NCBI GenBank assembly: GCA_003952965.2
Contig: CM025852.1
Span: 22,786,280-22,850,279, forward strand
Length of the DNA: 64,000 bases
From: Morella rubra
Lineage: Eukaryota > Streptophyta > Magnoliopsida > Fagales > Myricaceae
Direction: 5' to 3'
Numbering within the stretch: the first letter of the stretch is position 1; each line of letters begins with the position of its first letter. The notes beneath the pieces were generated by a model. The model was not told where the DNA came from and did no database searches. It was given only the letters and a program-made list of their open reading frames with translations. Position numbers and translations under genes: made by a program. Below, piece by piece: positions 1 to 11,722 of this stretch.

Positions 1-9
1 TGACACTAC

Positions 10-288
10 CTGTCGGATCCCATGCCAATGGATTGCAACATTCTCGGTGACCAAAGTGTTGTTAACCTCAACAACGATTGTATCCCCTTGTCGGGCATAG
101 ATTGTAGGTCCAGGAGAGTCCCCGTTGATTGTTACAGCCAGCTTCTTGTAACAATCGGGAGATTTATAGGCATACTTGACCTCCCATTTGTGAAAGTGAG
201 TTTTTGCCTCAACACTATTTAGAACAGTGACCAAGGAAAATGCCAGTAAACACACATAGAATCCTCCACTCTGTGGAGTCTCAACCAT
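10..288 (-). CDS. L-ascorbate oxidase, first exon only (gene runs off the left edge)
   Basis: This is the first coding exon (93 codons) of a secreted blue multicopper oxidase that oxidises apoplastic ascorbate and reduces oxygen to water. The start codon is at 288-286, followed by a hydrophobic signal peptide of about 28 residues. The mature part opens with [17 protein letters not shown] and ends in the copper-ligand motif HWHGIRQ. A GT donor (gtagtg on the minus strand) follows directly at positions 9-4. It is closely related to exon 1 of the complete gene at 39126-39410, with the same donor position. The remaining exons lie left of the window, so integrity cannot be judged. No break is seen here. 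Confidence 0.9.
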
Positions 289-395
289 GTTTAGAATTCC
301 TCAAGCTTTAGAAAGCTCAGTACTACAGCTAGAAGCTGGTAAGTTAACTAGCTAGACACTAGTTGGTATGAAGTTCTTTTACAAGATGGCTGACC

Positions 396-403
396 TATAT
401 ATA
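396..403 (-). promoter_or_regulatory. TATA box of the left ascorbate oxidase gene
   Basis: TATATATA lies about 110 bases upstream of the start codon at 288. The homologous gene at 39410 has the same arrangement (TATA run at 39511-39522). The spacing allows a short 5' leader. Confidence 0.55.
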
Positions 404-470
404 CGCATGAAGGACTGATGTCCAAGTTCCAGTCAGATCTGAATGGCTAATGTCGCCAGGAAAAGAAGTA

Positions 471-800
471 ATTTTTTTTTTTGGTAATCGAGTGAGTATA
501 TTAAAATTGAAATAAAAGGACAAGGCCGGTAGGGAGAAAGCTCCTAGAAAATTGTGAAAACAGGAGACAAAACAAAGCGCTCACACCTGGGTACTACCCA
601 AGTTAGTACAAACAAATCGGGGTTACTAGAACTATATATATATATTAGCAAATAAATAGAAACGCCAACATTTACAAGAACCAGAACAAGAGTACTGATG
701 TACCAATACTGGTGGACAGAACCTTTCTCCACAATCTCTCTGTTCTCAGATGATGGAGAAAAGCCCTTCAGCATGTTCAACTTAATTCTTACAAGGATCA
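471..800 (-). mobile_element. Probable LINE/retroposon 3' tail
   Basis: A T-run at about 471-482 is followed by sequence that, on the minus strand, reads like the end of a plant non-LTR element (ACTCGATTACC then poly-A). No target duplication or coding motif was recognised. The right boundary is a guess. Confidence 0.3.
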
Positions 801-1308
801 AGATCTTCCACTTCCTTTAGGAAGGACATGGATCAACTTCCTTGCTTTGTCCCCAAGCAACCTTAAATTCCTTTCTTTCCGCGACACGGTCCACCGCATC
901 AAGCAACATTAGGAATAAAAGATCATTAATTATAAGTACTATTGGTGATTCTCTCAAAGTTACCAAAAGAACGTGATAGCATAAAAACTTTATTGGTCCA
1001 CGAGGCAAGTTGTCGATCGCCAGCTAAAAGTCTGAAAATTTCGTAAAATAAAATAAAATATGGACATGACATAGACTTATATAATATAACATAAACAAGA
1101 CATGAAAGTTTACTTTTGATACGATAAACGATCTTGAACTTTGTCTATGATTGAATCTTTAATTTTAGATAATTTTTAAATTTTATTATCTCATATTTTG
1201 AGTCTTTGATTTCATAATTGAGCATTCCAAATGTTATGTCTCCTTCCTTTTCACGCCTTACAGTCGTTACAGGATTTCTTAAAGTTATAATGGCTTGAAA
1301 AATCTATC

Positions 1309-2370
1309 TTATAGTTTTTTTCTGAACTCTAGCTGTGATATTGGCATTGGGATCGTTGGGGACTCAAATCTCAGCCGTAGGATCACATGAAAAAACTCTT
1401 TTTCATTAACTCCCTTATATTCTTTAATTCTAATTTTAACTTCTACTATTGTGATCATGTCCATTAACATATCACAATTACCGAGTATTTGAAATTTTTG
1501 TGAAATCCTTTTGCTAACAATTATTCGTTTATTTATCCTTCCACATACTATATTCCACATGAATCAATAGGACCGGAATCATATCACCGATTAAGTCCCT
1601 AACTCATATAATTCTCAATTCACAATCTGTAACTCGTTGGACTATCAATTGTTTCTAAAATAATTTCACAAATAAATAAATATATATATATATATATATT
1701 AATTTCGAAAAATATTTTCACAAAATACCATTGCTAATGATTCTTTTTTAGTCCAACTTATACAGATATATTGAATATACTGCCTCATCAAGAGATTGGT
1801 GGATTCCTTATTGAGCATTTATACAAACTATTTATTATGTACAAGACCCAACGTTATTTGGAATATTTGACTTAGAAAGATCATCACCAAATGACTCGGT
1901 CAAAGCACAAGTACACAATAAATAAATCCATATAAACTCTCAGGTCTAAGGATACAATAAACCAATTGTGTGAATACCTTCTCAACATCAGTGATCACTT
2001 CCAAAGGTATTCATATTTGATCTCGTTCAATGCATATACTCTTACATTGCACTTACCCGTTTGCTTAAGGTCACAACCTCAATGACGAAATCCATCATCT
2101 TATTAAATAGAGGCACAAAAGTGTAGACCTATCATACATCAATATGTACCTTGGTCTAGAACAAAACATCAAGTGAACAAGGAACCGAAGAGTCATACTT
2201 TCCCTTTGATTCATTAATTATTGACATGACTTTTTTACAATGTCACTCAATAATAATGTAACATCTTATGTCACATCATATTACCTAATAAATAAATATA
2301 AACATATAATATCTAAATAACTATTATTTAGATAAATAATTTTTAGGACATTATTCTTACAAGAAAAATG
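1309..2370 (-). repeat. LTR-like dispersed repeat, inverted copy of 40860-41930
   Basis: About 1 kb matches, in reverse complement and with many substitutions, the stretch at 40860-41930. Shared landmarks include TCTAGACCAAGGTACAT and the stretch around the small open frame 1309-1560. One end, read on the minus strand, begins TGTAAGAATAATGTCC, which resembles an LTR terminus. The copy at 41.9 kb has a TATATAAG box near its other end. No internal retrotransposon domain or second LTR was found nearby, so these may be solo LTRs. The open frame at 1309-1560 (minus) lies wholly in this repeat and is not called as a gene. The rest of 800-1309 is AT-rich with nothing recognisable. Confidence 0.5.
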
Positions 2371-2895
2371 TTTGTAAATTCATCAAAAAAAAAATAAGGT
2401 AAATAAAAGAAGCTGTTGGACCGAGATATACTATGGACCACCAGCTACTTTTTTATTTTAATGGAAGATCGCGTGCTCATTTTGGTCCAGGAGGCAACTT
2501 TTCGCCAACTATTAAAAAGTTTAAAAATTTTGTATTAACTGAAGAGTCATACTTTTCACTTTTAATTTATTAATTATTGGTATAATTTTTTTACAATATC
2601 ACTTAATAATATCTTATAACATCTTATGTCACATCATATTATTTAATAAATAAATATAAATATATAATATCTAAATAACTATGATTCAAATAAATAATTT
2701 TTAGGACATTATTCTTACAAGAAAAACGTTTCTAAATTCATGAGAAAAATAAGGTAAATAAAAGAAGCTGCTGGACCGAGATATTCTATGGACCACCTGC
2801 TACTTTTTTTTATTTTAATGGAAGATCGCGTGCTCATTTTGGTCCAGAAGGCAACTTTTCGCCAACTATAAAAAGTCTGAAAATTTCGTATTTAA
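2188..2895. repeat. Direct tandem duplication, about 350-bp unit
   Basis: The first unit (about 2188-2540) and second unit (about 2541-2895) share GAAGAGTCATACTTT, AGGACATTATTCTTACAAG, GCTGGACCGAGATAT-like and GGAAGATCGCGTGCTCATTT in the same order. Part of the unit also recurs near 975-1045 and 2900-2965. An AAGCTATTGGACCGACATAT variant lies near 39778, upstream of the intact ascorbate oxidase gene, so this is probably duplicated gene-upstream DNA. Confidence 0.75.
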
Positions 2896-3044
2896 TTTTG
2901 CTATGACCACATGTTACTTTTTTATTTCTTTATTTATTTTAATGGAAGATCACGTACTCATTTTGGGAATTCAAGGTTAAGTTTTAAACTAGTTCAAGTC
3001 GCCCAAAAATTTTATAGCAGAAGTCGGTGAGATTGTTTATTTAT

Positions 3045-4330
3045 TTATTTTTTTTTTGTTGTAACTTGTAAGTGCATTGATTCCCCAAAAATTTCCTGTA
3101 CAAAATTGGTATGACTCATAATAAAAAGAAAACCTATAAAAAAAACCCAACAAAAAGGTTATCTAGATCTCTCAGTGTGCAAACATTAGAAAAGGAATAA
3201 AAACTTATCGAAACCCAACAATAAATATTTGGTCAGCTCAGTGTGCAAACATTAATAGGTGCTTATTTCTACTCAGTCAAATAGCTCTTCTGTCAGTTGT
3301 CATTGATCGCGTTTGTGGTTGTCCAGGGCATTCTCCTAACAGTCGATAGTCTTGCCTTCACTACAGCAGTTATGTCATAAAAGACATGAACCAGACTCCT
3401 TAACTTACCCTAGTTGAAGGCAAGACACCTTAACTTACCCTAGTTGAAGGCAAGACTATTTCGCACCTTCCATACATAATAGGTAGCTGCTGTTAACATC
3501 ACCCTCGTGATTCTAGCCAACGGTACTTTTTTCCCTTTAGTCCTTCTGGCCATCCATTTAATCACTTCCCCCAAAGACTCAGATTTCTAGGCAAACCGCA
3601 TGTTTCCAATAACAAGGTCCATAAACGATTAGAGGATGAGCATTGGAAAAATAGATGATCTAATATACCATCACAAAGAACACATTTCGTATCCTCTCTT
3701 TATAGGCCTTTTTCTGCCAGAAAACATTTTGTGGCCAGTCACTTCCTCATCACCAACCAAATGATGAATGAAAAGCGAGGTTAATTTTTACGTGTCTAGC
3801 TCCCATAATGCTTGGTGCCATGGGACTCTAGGGAAAGAAGGTGAGAGCTTGGCGGGCAGATGTGATGGAAAACTGACCATAATTAGGACTCGGAAGCCAT
3901 AATCATCGGTCTCTTCTACCCGGCCACGGTCGAAAATTGGTTGGAGTCCGATCTGCCACTTTTCGCCAGAAAGCCTCATCAGGCCATTCCATTTCCCTTC
4001 CCATATAATATCCGGGCCAAGAGGCTTGAGCTTTCAAACTCATCTTGTGTGGCCTTTAGGAATATAGCTCAGGCTGGATGCCAATAATCGAGCCAGAGAG
4101 AAGTAGCTTCTCCATCACCCACTACATACATGTTTGATTTTTCCTCTGGCTAAGTCCCTTAGCTGCAGCATTTTGCCATCACATTTGGAACTTATAATCT
4201 TCTCAAACCAACGACTCTCAGACCCAGTAAGGAGGGAAGTGATCATTCATGCCTTGCCCAAATTAGAGTGCTGCAAGGTTTATATAGCAGCTTTGATTTT
4301 GTTCAAGCTCGTCCTTACGTACCGGCCTGG
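3045..4330 (-). mobile_element. Degenerate LINE reverse-transcriptase 3' region (zf-RVT)
   Basis: A T-run near 3048-3058 marks the A-tail of a minus-strand non-LTR element. On the minus strand around 3700-3560 one frame reads CVLCDGILDHLFFQCSSSN and then RLW. This is the Cys/His pattern of the zinc-binding zf-RVT domain that follows the reverse transcriptase of plant LINEs. Further on it reads WMARRTKGKKVPLARITR, typical of the linker after that domain. Several stops and shifts make it non-functional. A 29-base piece is duplicated in tandem at about 3398-3455. Confidence 0.65.
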
Positions 4331-4519
4331 ACAGTACATATTCTAAGTACATGCGAAACAAGTCGTACATCACTTTATGTAATTGAAGTACAATTCAATT
4401 ACCATAGTACAGCTTATATCGTACATTGATTGTTACAAACGTTAGATTAAAAAGGAAGGAAATTTACAAGTACTGCATCTTGGTCAAGCTGCCCGGCCCA
4501 GTCTAAAATAAATGAATAT

Positions 4520-5045
4520 ACTATCTAATATTTAATTAATGCCAACTATTGTTTGCTGGTTTGCTGTTTACTGGTATATATAATATATGGTTGCTGATTT
4601 GTGGGTATGCAGCTGTGTACTGGTTTTTGTAAATTACTCTATATCTATTATGTTTATTGGCGGGCCGGCCTTGGATTAGGATATGGGGCGCCTGTGTCCT
4701 GTGATATGATCTCCTTGTATGTGCTTGGGGAGTTCTGACTTCCCTGCTTTTATGCACAGCTAGAACCTCTTTTAATTAATATAACTTACCATCATTTCCC
4801 TTAAAAAAAAATCCCAGGTATTGTATGTCCCTTTAATGATAGAGTAGTAATTTTTATCAACTTTAAAATACAATAAATCGTACCCCACATTAAGGTGGTC
4901 ATAAATAGTACTAAGCTTGTAAAAGTAGGAATATTGGCCTGAAAATAATGGTATGAAATTTCAAAATTATGGAGCGTCACCACGATATTACTGGTTTGTT
5001 CAGTGATCTGCATGTTTTAATTAACTTCAAGCCCAGGTTCTCTGG
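4520..5045. repeat. Conserved non-coding block, copy 1 of 3
   Basis: This block, with landmarks GGCGCCTGTG, GATATGATCTCCTTGTATGT, ACCATCATTT and GGTTTGTTCAGTGAT, recurs at about 8597-8965 and about 29582-30404. Each copy is followed within a few hundred bases by a 41-bp minisatellite array. No coding capacity is shared. It marks a segmental-duplication module rather than a gene. Confidence 0.75.
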
Positions 5046-5399
5046 TACTCTTTTTTTGCAAATATATATATATAGGAAGGTATGTGTTAAGTATTTATTA
5101 GATAGAAAATCTATTTGAAAAGGGAATAGAAAGTTTAAATGTTATAATTTGGTCCGTTTAAAGCCTTTAATTTCTCTAAATAAACAAATGACTGAAGTTT
5201 AAATGACGGGTAAGTCTATTTATTTATCTAAAAAAAAACTCGTTGGATGAGCATTCATGGTGGGGGCCTGATCCGTGAGAGATCGGGATTGAGGAAGAGG
5301 AAAACAGAGGAATATCAGTTGTAGAGGTCCAGGAAACTGGTTCATCCGTTTTGTTGAAGGAACCCCAACGTAATTCATTAAATAGGCATCCTTTTGTAT

Positions 5400-6420
5400 A
5401 GTTGATTGAAATGATTTTTATGTGGAACCGTAAACCATTTTTTTTTTTTGGGTCAACCGTAAAAGTTTTTTAGGTGACAATCTATTTTCTGTCAGTTATA
5501 AAAAGTTTCCGAATACCAAATCTATTATTTTGTTTTTCATTAATCGTAAAAGGTTTTTCAGTTATGAAATTTATTTTTGCTCTCTTTTTTGGCAGATTAC
5601 TCTTGCTGGCTGATGATTAATGGTTGCCATTGATTATAATTTGTTGACTGTTAATTACTGTGATTTCCCCTGTTTTTTGTTTGCCGGAAGTAAACTGATC
5701 TGATTTGTAGGGCTCTTTGCCCAAGATATATATTTTGTCTATTAATACCATCGCAAAAGCTTTTCCCAATACTCAATCTAATTTTCGTCAACAGTAAATC
5801 TTTTTCAGTTTATGGATTCTATTTTCGGTAGAAGGGAAATTTAAACTACCAAAAATATATATTTCAAAAACAAAGGGAGCCTCATTTATAGTATATATGG
5901 AAGCTTGATATACGGTGTAGACTGCTATAAGTGCTTTCACTGGCGTGGATGAGAGGATGATTTAGTAAAGTTATCCGATTGGAATTCAGTTTTCTGCGGA
6001 CGTAAAAAGTTTTTCGGTTATGGCATTTATTTTTTCTAAGTCTGGTTTCCAATTATGTAAAAGAGTTTTTATAGAATTCATTTTTCTTAAGATGTAAAAG
6101 ACTTTTAGTTATGAAATTCATTTTTCATCAGTTGTAAAAAGTTTTCTAGTTACAAAATTTATTTTTTCTCACACGTAAAAAGTTTTTCAGTAATCGAAAT
6201 TATTTTTTTTAAGTCCGTAAAAAGTTTTTTCATAATCGAATTCATTTTCCTTCAGACGTAAAACGTTTTTTAATTATCAAATTTTTTTATCTATTGTAAA
6301 AGATTTTTCAGTTATAGAATTTATTTTCCTCAGTTCAGTTGGTAAAAAAAATTTCAGTTATCAAATTTGTTTTCCCTCATATGTAAAAAGTTTTCCACTT
6401 ATGAAATTTATTTTTTCGAC
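5400..6420. repeat. 41-bp minisatellite array I (degenerate)
   Basis: Repeated CGTAAAAAGTTTTTCAGTTA ... GAATTTATTTTT units recur at roughly 40-base spacing. Units are strongly diverged, and the first part (5400-5900) is interrupted by unrelated sequence. It is the same family and orientation as the arrays at 8970, 28650 and 30405. Confidence 0.8.
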
Positions 6421-6798
6421 ATACCATGTTGATTAACATGTGAATTTATATTACAGATTTGAAGAGAAAAAAAAAACTAGAACTAAGGTAAATGTACAAA
6501 CGTTTTGGTTATATGCCTCTGGGACAGATAAATCTGCTATATTAACTCCTAACCTTCGGTTTTCTTTCCTCTCGCTCTTTTGTGCTTAAAGAAAAGATCA
6601 AGATACTAAGCAATAAACAGAGGATTAATGGTTGCTATTAGAGCAAAGCTTAATTTAACACTGAGAAAGGCCAAGAAAATAACTAGAGACTCATAACGCA
6701 AGCACCCCGAAGTGAATCACGCCAAGGGGAGCAAATAGATGCTCTGATACGAAGATCACTTCAAGAGAAAAGTGAATGTGTCTAAAGTCAGACATTGG

Positions 6799-7438
6799 TT
6801 ATAGATTTAGAGCCCCTTCCCCCAGCAGAAGCTTGTGGCCAATCCTATAAGAAGCGTAGGCATCAATGCATGCATATTCAATTTGATTTTCATTGAGCAC
6901 CTTCGCCTCCCAATTACTCAGGCACACATCTTCAGGCTTCCTCATGTCAATCCCCAGTAGCTCAGATGCAAGTTCTTTCAAACTGGGTCCGCGGAACCGT
7001 CCTGGCCACCGTCTCTTTGCTAGCCTGCCTATGTCCATGCTTTTGTTACATTCTAGCCCATACTCATGCTTGAGCTTGGCTATATCCTGAGCAACCTCAA
7101 TCCCCACAAAAGTGAAGTTCGAATCCGTTAAAAAGCTCTCGAGGGTCGACAGCGGGATATTGTCTTCCATATAAACGAGTTGAATGATTAGACATCTCTC
7201 GTCTACGCAAAGCTGGAGGACTGCAGCTTTCTTATTGGGAAGCAGACTCCATTCGGTGTCTAAGCCTACTAAAGTGGTATTCCAGCATATAACGAACGGA
7301 TTTGGCGCAACCATTCTTCTGCAATGCCGGGGTTGTCAGTGACTGTCGTTTCTATGGTTTCCCGGCAACATGAACAAAGTAGTTTGAGGTGGCATAATTG
7401 AAAGTTACCACCGCAGAATTCGTGTCAAATGCAGACAT
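6799..7438 (-). pseudogene. Werner-like 3'-5' exonuclease (DEDDy), N-terminus frameshifted
   Basis: The open frame 6799-7314 encodes a DnaQ-like exonuclease domain. Motif I is GLDTEW, motif II is the Asp in GIEVAQDIAKL, and motif III is YACIDAYASY (Tyr-x3-Asp). The family degrades DNA or RNA 3' to 5' as in the Werner exonuclease domain, and small plant homologues are usually about 200 residues. The family N-terminus can be found upstream but in other frames. It starts at ATG 7438 with MSAFDTNSAVVTFNYATSN, continues to FVHVAGK, then IETTVTDNPGIAEEWLRQI in a second frame, before re-entering at LVGLDTEW. Two single-base shifts therefore separate start and catalytic domain. It may be a relic, or the shifts may be sequencing errors. 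The downstream-ATG protein of 171 aa would keep all catalytic residues. Confidence 0.75.
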
Positions 7439-7475
7439 TGCTTTTTTTTTTTTTTTGGCAAATGCAGACATTGCT
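7427..7475 (-). mobile_element. Tail-only retroposon insertion with 16-bp target duplication
   Basis: AAATGCAGACATTGCT occurs at 7427-7442 and again at 7460-7475. The 17 bases between them (7443-7459) are a T-run plus GGC. This is the footprint of target-primed reverse transcription of little more than a poly-A tail. It lies at the exonuclease start codon (7438-7436). Confidence 0.75.
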
Positions 7476-7499
7476 ATGTACTTAGTGAGACGTTAAAGT

Positions 7500-8596
7500 A
7501 AAAATCCACGAATTTATGGTGTTAGACGAGTGTGACATGAGGATAAAACTGTGGGACTTGAGTGTGTGTTACAGCCAATATTGTGACTTCTTATATCTTT
7601 GTCCCAATATAAAACGAGAATGGATTCGTGTCAAATCCAGGAATTCATATAAAACTTGTCTTTCTGCCTTGCAATATCAATTAAATATTGATTTGACCCT
7701 TTTTAGGAAATTGGAGGCGTTTATACTTCTAGGAATTGAACTAGCTAATAACCCGTGAGATGCCAAGGAAGTCATTCTTCACAACATCATTTGTTCTTTT
7801 TAGAGAAGGATAATATACAATAAGTTGCACATCTGGTATAGAGAAAAAATTTCCAAAAAAAAAGGAACTTAACTAGTAGAAAAAACGAAAAGACACAAGG
7901 AAAAACAAAAATAAAGCAATGTCTTACTTGTAGCATTGAATGATGAAGTTTTTATATTTGAGAGGTCCGATTAGAGTCATCATTAGGCCTTCAAGACATT
8001 CAAAAGACAAACTGCTTTTTTGACAGTGCTGCTGCGTTAAATGGGGTGAGAAAGTCAAGGTTACGCTACTCTTTAATTTTCTGTCCAAATCATATAAAAT
8101 TTCGAGCAGGATAAACTCTATAATGAAATCCACGTATTATATCTATGTTTAAGAGAATTGTATCTAACAAAAAATTATAAAAAATTATAATCCAAAAACT
8201 CGTAATCAATTTTGATATGACAGTCTTACCTTTTTCTTAAAAGACAAAGTTTAAGAATTAAGACCATTAACCACAAGAGTAGCAGCCTAACTGGTAGTGT
8301 GGTAATCATATCTAGAGATAGGACCAGTTGCACTACTTAGTTGCACTTTCGTTAGATTGTTATAATAGTCTAACCTTTAATTAATAGTTATAGCTTAATT
8401 CAAACATGTTGCAACGGATAGTAGTCCTTATGATAACGTTCAAGGCATATGCTAGCTGGGCACCTATGAAAATGGTGGATGTGCAGTGTGCACTAACTTC
8501 CTCAAGGTATATCAATCGGAAAACTGTGTAAATTGCTATATGACTGAAGTTTTTAAATTAGCGTTCGGTCTATTTATTCTAGAAGCAGCAAAGTGT
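7500..8596. other. Intergenic, no gene recognised; partly duplicated at 29.1-29.6 kb
   Basis: Small open frames here have no recognisable motif. About 7958-8600 matches 29110-29600 (landmarks TAGAGTCATCATTAG and ATCTAGAGATAGGACCAG), which identifies duplicated intergenic DNA. Confidence 0.6.
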
Positions 8597-8965
8597 AAAT
8601 TGCTATATTATCTATTGGGCCTTGGATGGGGGCGCCTGTGATATGATCTGTACTGACCTCCCGGCTCCTATGTACACCTCGAAACTCTTTTTATTAATAT
8701 AACTACCATCATTTACCCAAAAGAAGAAAACCCCAAGTATCGTATTTATACCCTTTTTTTTATAAGCAGTATTTATACCCTTTTAACTATAGCGTTGTAA
8801 TTTGTATCATTTTTAAAATACAATAAATCGTGCCCCCACATTAAAGCGGTCATGAATACTAAGCCGGTAAAAGTAAGAATATTGACCTGAAAATAATGGT
8901 TTGAAATTTCAAAATTATGAACCTAACGTTATTGCTGGTTTGTTCAGTGATATGCATGTTTTAAA
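8597..8965. repeat. Conserved non-coding block, copy 2 of 3
   Basis: It matches 4660-5040 and 29605-30400 (GGGCCTTGGATGGGG, GATATGATCT, ACTACCATCATTTACC, AAAATACAATAAATCGTGCC), and again precedes a minisatellite array. Confidence 0.75.
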
Positions 8966-8969
8966 TAAT

Positions 8970-9650
8970 TTTTTTCTTAGTCACAAAAGATTTTTTGGTT
9001 AGCAAATTTATTTTTTCTTTGTCGTAAAAGTTTTTCAATTATCGAATTCATTTTTCTTAAGATGTAAATACTTTCCCGCCGTTGAATTTATTTCTTTGAG
9101 ATGTAAAATGTTTTCCAATTATCCATCAGTCATAAAAGGTGTTTCAATTATCGAAATTCATTTTCCCTCATATGTAAAATGTTTTCCCGTTATCGAATTT
9201 ATTTTTCCTCTGACGTAAAATTTTTCCAGTTATCGAATTCATTTTCTCTCCGAGGTAAAATTTTTTCAATTATCGAATTTATTTTCCCTCAGAGGTAAAA
9301 TATTTTCCAGTTATCAAATTTATTTTTCCTCTGACAAAATATTTTTGTGTTTTTGAATTCATTTTCCTTTAGACGTAAAACATTTTTCTGTTAACGAATT
9401 CATTTTCTCTGAGACGTAAAATGTTTTTCAATTATCGAATTTATTTCCCCTCAAACGTGAACTGTTATTGAGTTATCGAATTTATTTTTACTTTGACGTA
9501 AAATATTTTTCAGTGATCGAATTCATTTTCTCTCAGTTGTAAAATATTTTTCAGTTTTAAAATTTATTTTTCCTCTTTTCAATGTTTTTTTTGGGTTTCT
9601 TAATTTATTTTTTAAAATAGTAAATAGTTTTTTAGATTACTATATTCATT
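8970..9650. repeat. 41-bp minisatellite array II
   Basis: Roughly 16 units of the GACGTAAAA ... TTATCGAATT ... ATTTTCCCTC type stand in the same orientation as the other arrays. They are more diverged than array IV. The array ends just before the flank of DUF241-A. Confidence 0.85.
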
Positions 9651-9660
9651 TTCCGCTAGT

Positions 9661-10093
9661 GGTAAATAGCAATGTCATGAAAGTTATTGAGTTACGGATT
9701 GTGTCATGAAACTTTTCAAGGCGGAGTGGCTATGGGTCAAAATATTTGGCTGCCTTTCAAAGAGTCGAGCTTTTTTTATTGGCAAGCAAAATAATGACGA
9801 GATTTCAGAGAACCATGTGACTCATCGATTTTAGATCAGCATTTCAGTGAGACGGTCGGAATCTTGACAGCTTTGGTATCGTTTTTAAATGCAAATTATA
9901 AATACTCTCATGTGGCCCAAGCCTTTGGAATTGGGTCGATGCAGTAAAATTGACGTACAAGATCTCTCAGGTGAATGGGCTTGACATCGGACCAGCATCA
10001 GTCCATAGGCCGCTCGTGTGAGGCACCCACTTTCGATTTGGATTTCCCAATCAACAACTCACTCCCCAATCTCCCATGATTTGGTACATTTGT
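9661..10093. other. 3' flank of the DUF241 minus-strand genes
   Basis: Non-coding. It is similar to 43940-44230, downstream of DUF241-E (TTTTAGATCAG, AATCTTGACA, ATGTGGCCCA, GATCCAGTAAAATTGA-like). The 10030-10093 part matches 32626-32698, just after the assembly gap. Confidence 0.6.
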
Positions 10094-10483
10094 GGCTTCT
10101 CCGTTCTGTTGGTGGTGGCGTTGATTCCGTCTATGTTGTTATTTTTGGTTTTGTTATTTTATGCTCTGTTGTTGCTTGTTTAGTTGGTCTGTGTTGTTTT
10201 TTGTTTGCGTGTCCGGCTCCTACATGGGCTTACCTGATCTCTTGTGGATCTTTTTCGCCCATTTGTGGCCTTGCTGTACCAGGTTGTGGTGCTTTCATTG
10301 CTGGCTAGCATAGATCCGGTAGCTTATCTACTGTGTCCGGCCACCGCTCCCTCTGCCTTGCATGGAGCATGTAGTGGCTTTCTTCAATCCTTTTAAGGGT
10401 CTCGTCGGCGGATTTCGCCTGGTCTGTATTCGGGTCCTTCCGGACCGTGACCTAGAAAAAAAAAAAAAAGAAAAAAAAAAGAG
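10094..10483 (+). mobile_element. LINE 3' end with poly-A tail
   Basis: This 390-bp stretch replaces a 13-base spacer found at the corresponding place in the unit C flank (32699-32711). It ends in an interrupted A-run (10456-10481) after a T-rich, C/G-containing 3' untranslated-like region. The open frame 10018-10308 straddles its left junction and is not a gene. No target duplication is preserved. Confidence 0.55.
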
Positions 10484-10756
10484 CCAGAAATTGGAGCTGA
10501 AAATGGTAAAATGATAGTCTGAGCCGGAATCAATTAATTTAGATCTTGCGCACTACAAACCAATTAATGCTGGAGGAAGAGAATTTAGAAAGAAACTGAA
10601 GATAAGAATTATATTTGGATAAGATGGTGATTTTGATTTAGAATCAGAAAAGAAGATAAATTTCTTCTCATGTACATGTATAGAAATTAGAAGAAGCTCT
10701 ATGATTCTGTACTATTAATTCACAGACAAAAATGGATGCCCATTTCTATCTTTGGG

Positions 10757-11621
10757 CTAGTGGTTGAAGATGTTGAGAAGGGAGACTCTGGTTTTGACTA
10801 GACGCCTTGAGAGGTGTTCAAGCGCTTCTTCAAAATTTGAATGCTCGACTCCAACTTTCCAGACAGTCCTGCACGTTCTCCACTTGCTCGGTGGAATCAG
10901 ATTTGCTTGTTTTATGATTGATGAGAGATTGCAACGCAGCATCTAGTTTCTCAAATTCATTTGCTTCTTCATCTTCACACGTCACTCTTTTGGGATGCAC
11001 CAGCTTGGAAACCAAAGACCAGCTGCTTGACTTTGATTGCAATTTTGTTCCCACCATGAAGGTCAATAGGGATTCAAAGGCCAGATAGTTGTTTTTCTAC
11101 CCATTTAACATGGTAACAATGGGCAGAGAGTCATTGCTCTTCTCCTTGAAATTGCTTTGCATTCTCTGCGAGGCCTTTTGCATTGCCTTTTTCACCACCT
11201 TCCTGCAGGTCAAGTATTTTTCAACCTCCTTTGCAAGTTCCATTCTACTGCCCCGTCTTCTGCGCAAGTGGATTGAAACTCAAGTATTCTTTCCTTTGTT
11301 TGAAGCAAGGCATCTCTTGCAACATTACCACATCCAAGAGCCTAAGAGATCCATCCAACAGTTCATTAAACCATTTCTCTTGCTGTTCACGGGCTACAGC
11401 TTGACTGAATGGCAACAAGAGCAACTTATCAACACATTCATGCAAATCTTGAAGGCCGTTTAGGTTCTTGCTTATTGAAGTAGATGACGAAGAGGGTTCT
11501 TCGAATCTCTCAATCTGCTCAACTGCTCATTGAATTCTGAAATGAGCGGGCGTGTTCTAGTGGGAAAGCTGTTAGAGCGAGCATGGTGACGGGATTTTGC
11601 GTTGAAAGGAGAGGAAGCCAT
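10757..11621 (-). pseudogene. DUF241-A, multiply frameshifted
   Basis: Relic of a DUF241 gene (plant-specific family of unknown biochemical function, normally intronless, about 290 aa). The ATG at 11621 and the stop at 10757-10759 are present. Compared with copies B and C it has single-base deletions at about 10837, 10860, 11269, 11328 and 11503, and more near 11085, a net loss of about 8 bases. No long frame survives. All changes are deletions, many in short homopolymers, so base-calling or assembly error is a real alternative to decay. Confidence 0.85.
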
Positions 11622-11712
11622 TTTTACCTTCAACCGGAAAGAGGTGATCTTTCAGTTGAATGGACAATCGAATTTGGAAGAATTTGTCTTCCTCCGGTCA
11701 GCATGTGCTCAG

Positions 11713-11722
11713 TTTATATAAG
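11713..11722 (-). promoter_or_regulatory. TATA box of DUF241-A
   Basis: CTTATATAAA on the minus strand lies about 95 bases upstream of the ATG at 11621. It is identical to the box in copy B and altered in copy C. Confidence 0.5.

Noticed and set aside
4536-4757. 73-codon minus-strand frame in conserved block copy 1
   Set aside because: The frame is not preserved in the two other copies of the block and has no motif.
8277-8350. tRNA-like stretch (AGCAGCCTAACTGGTAG) also present at 29270, considered as a tRNA gene or SINE head
   Set aside because: There is a weak A-box resemblance but no B-box, no cloverleaf and no A-tail. It is part of the larger duplicated intergenic block.
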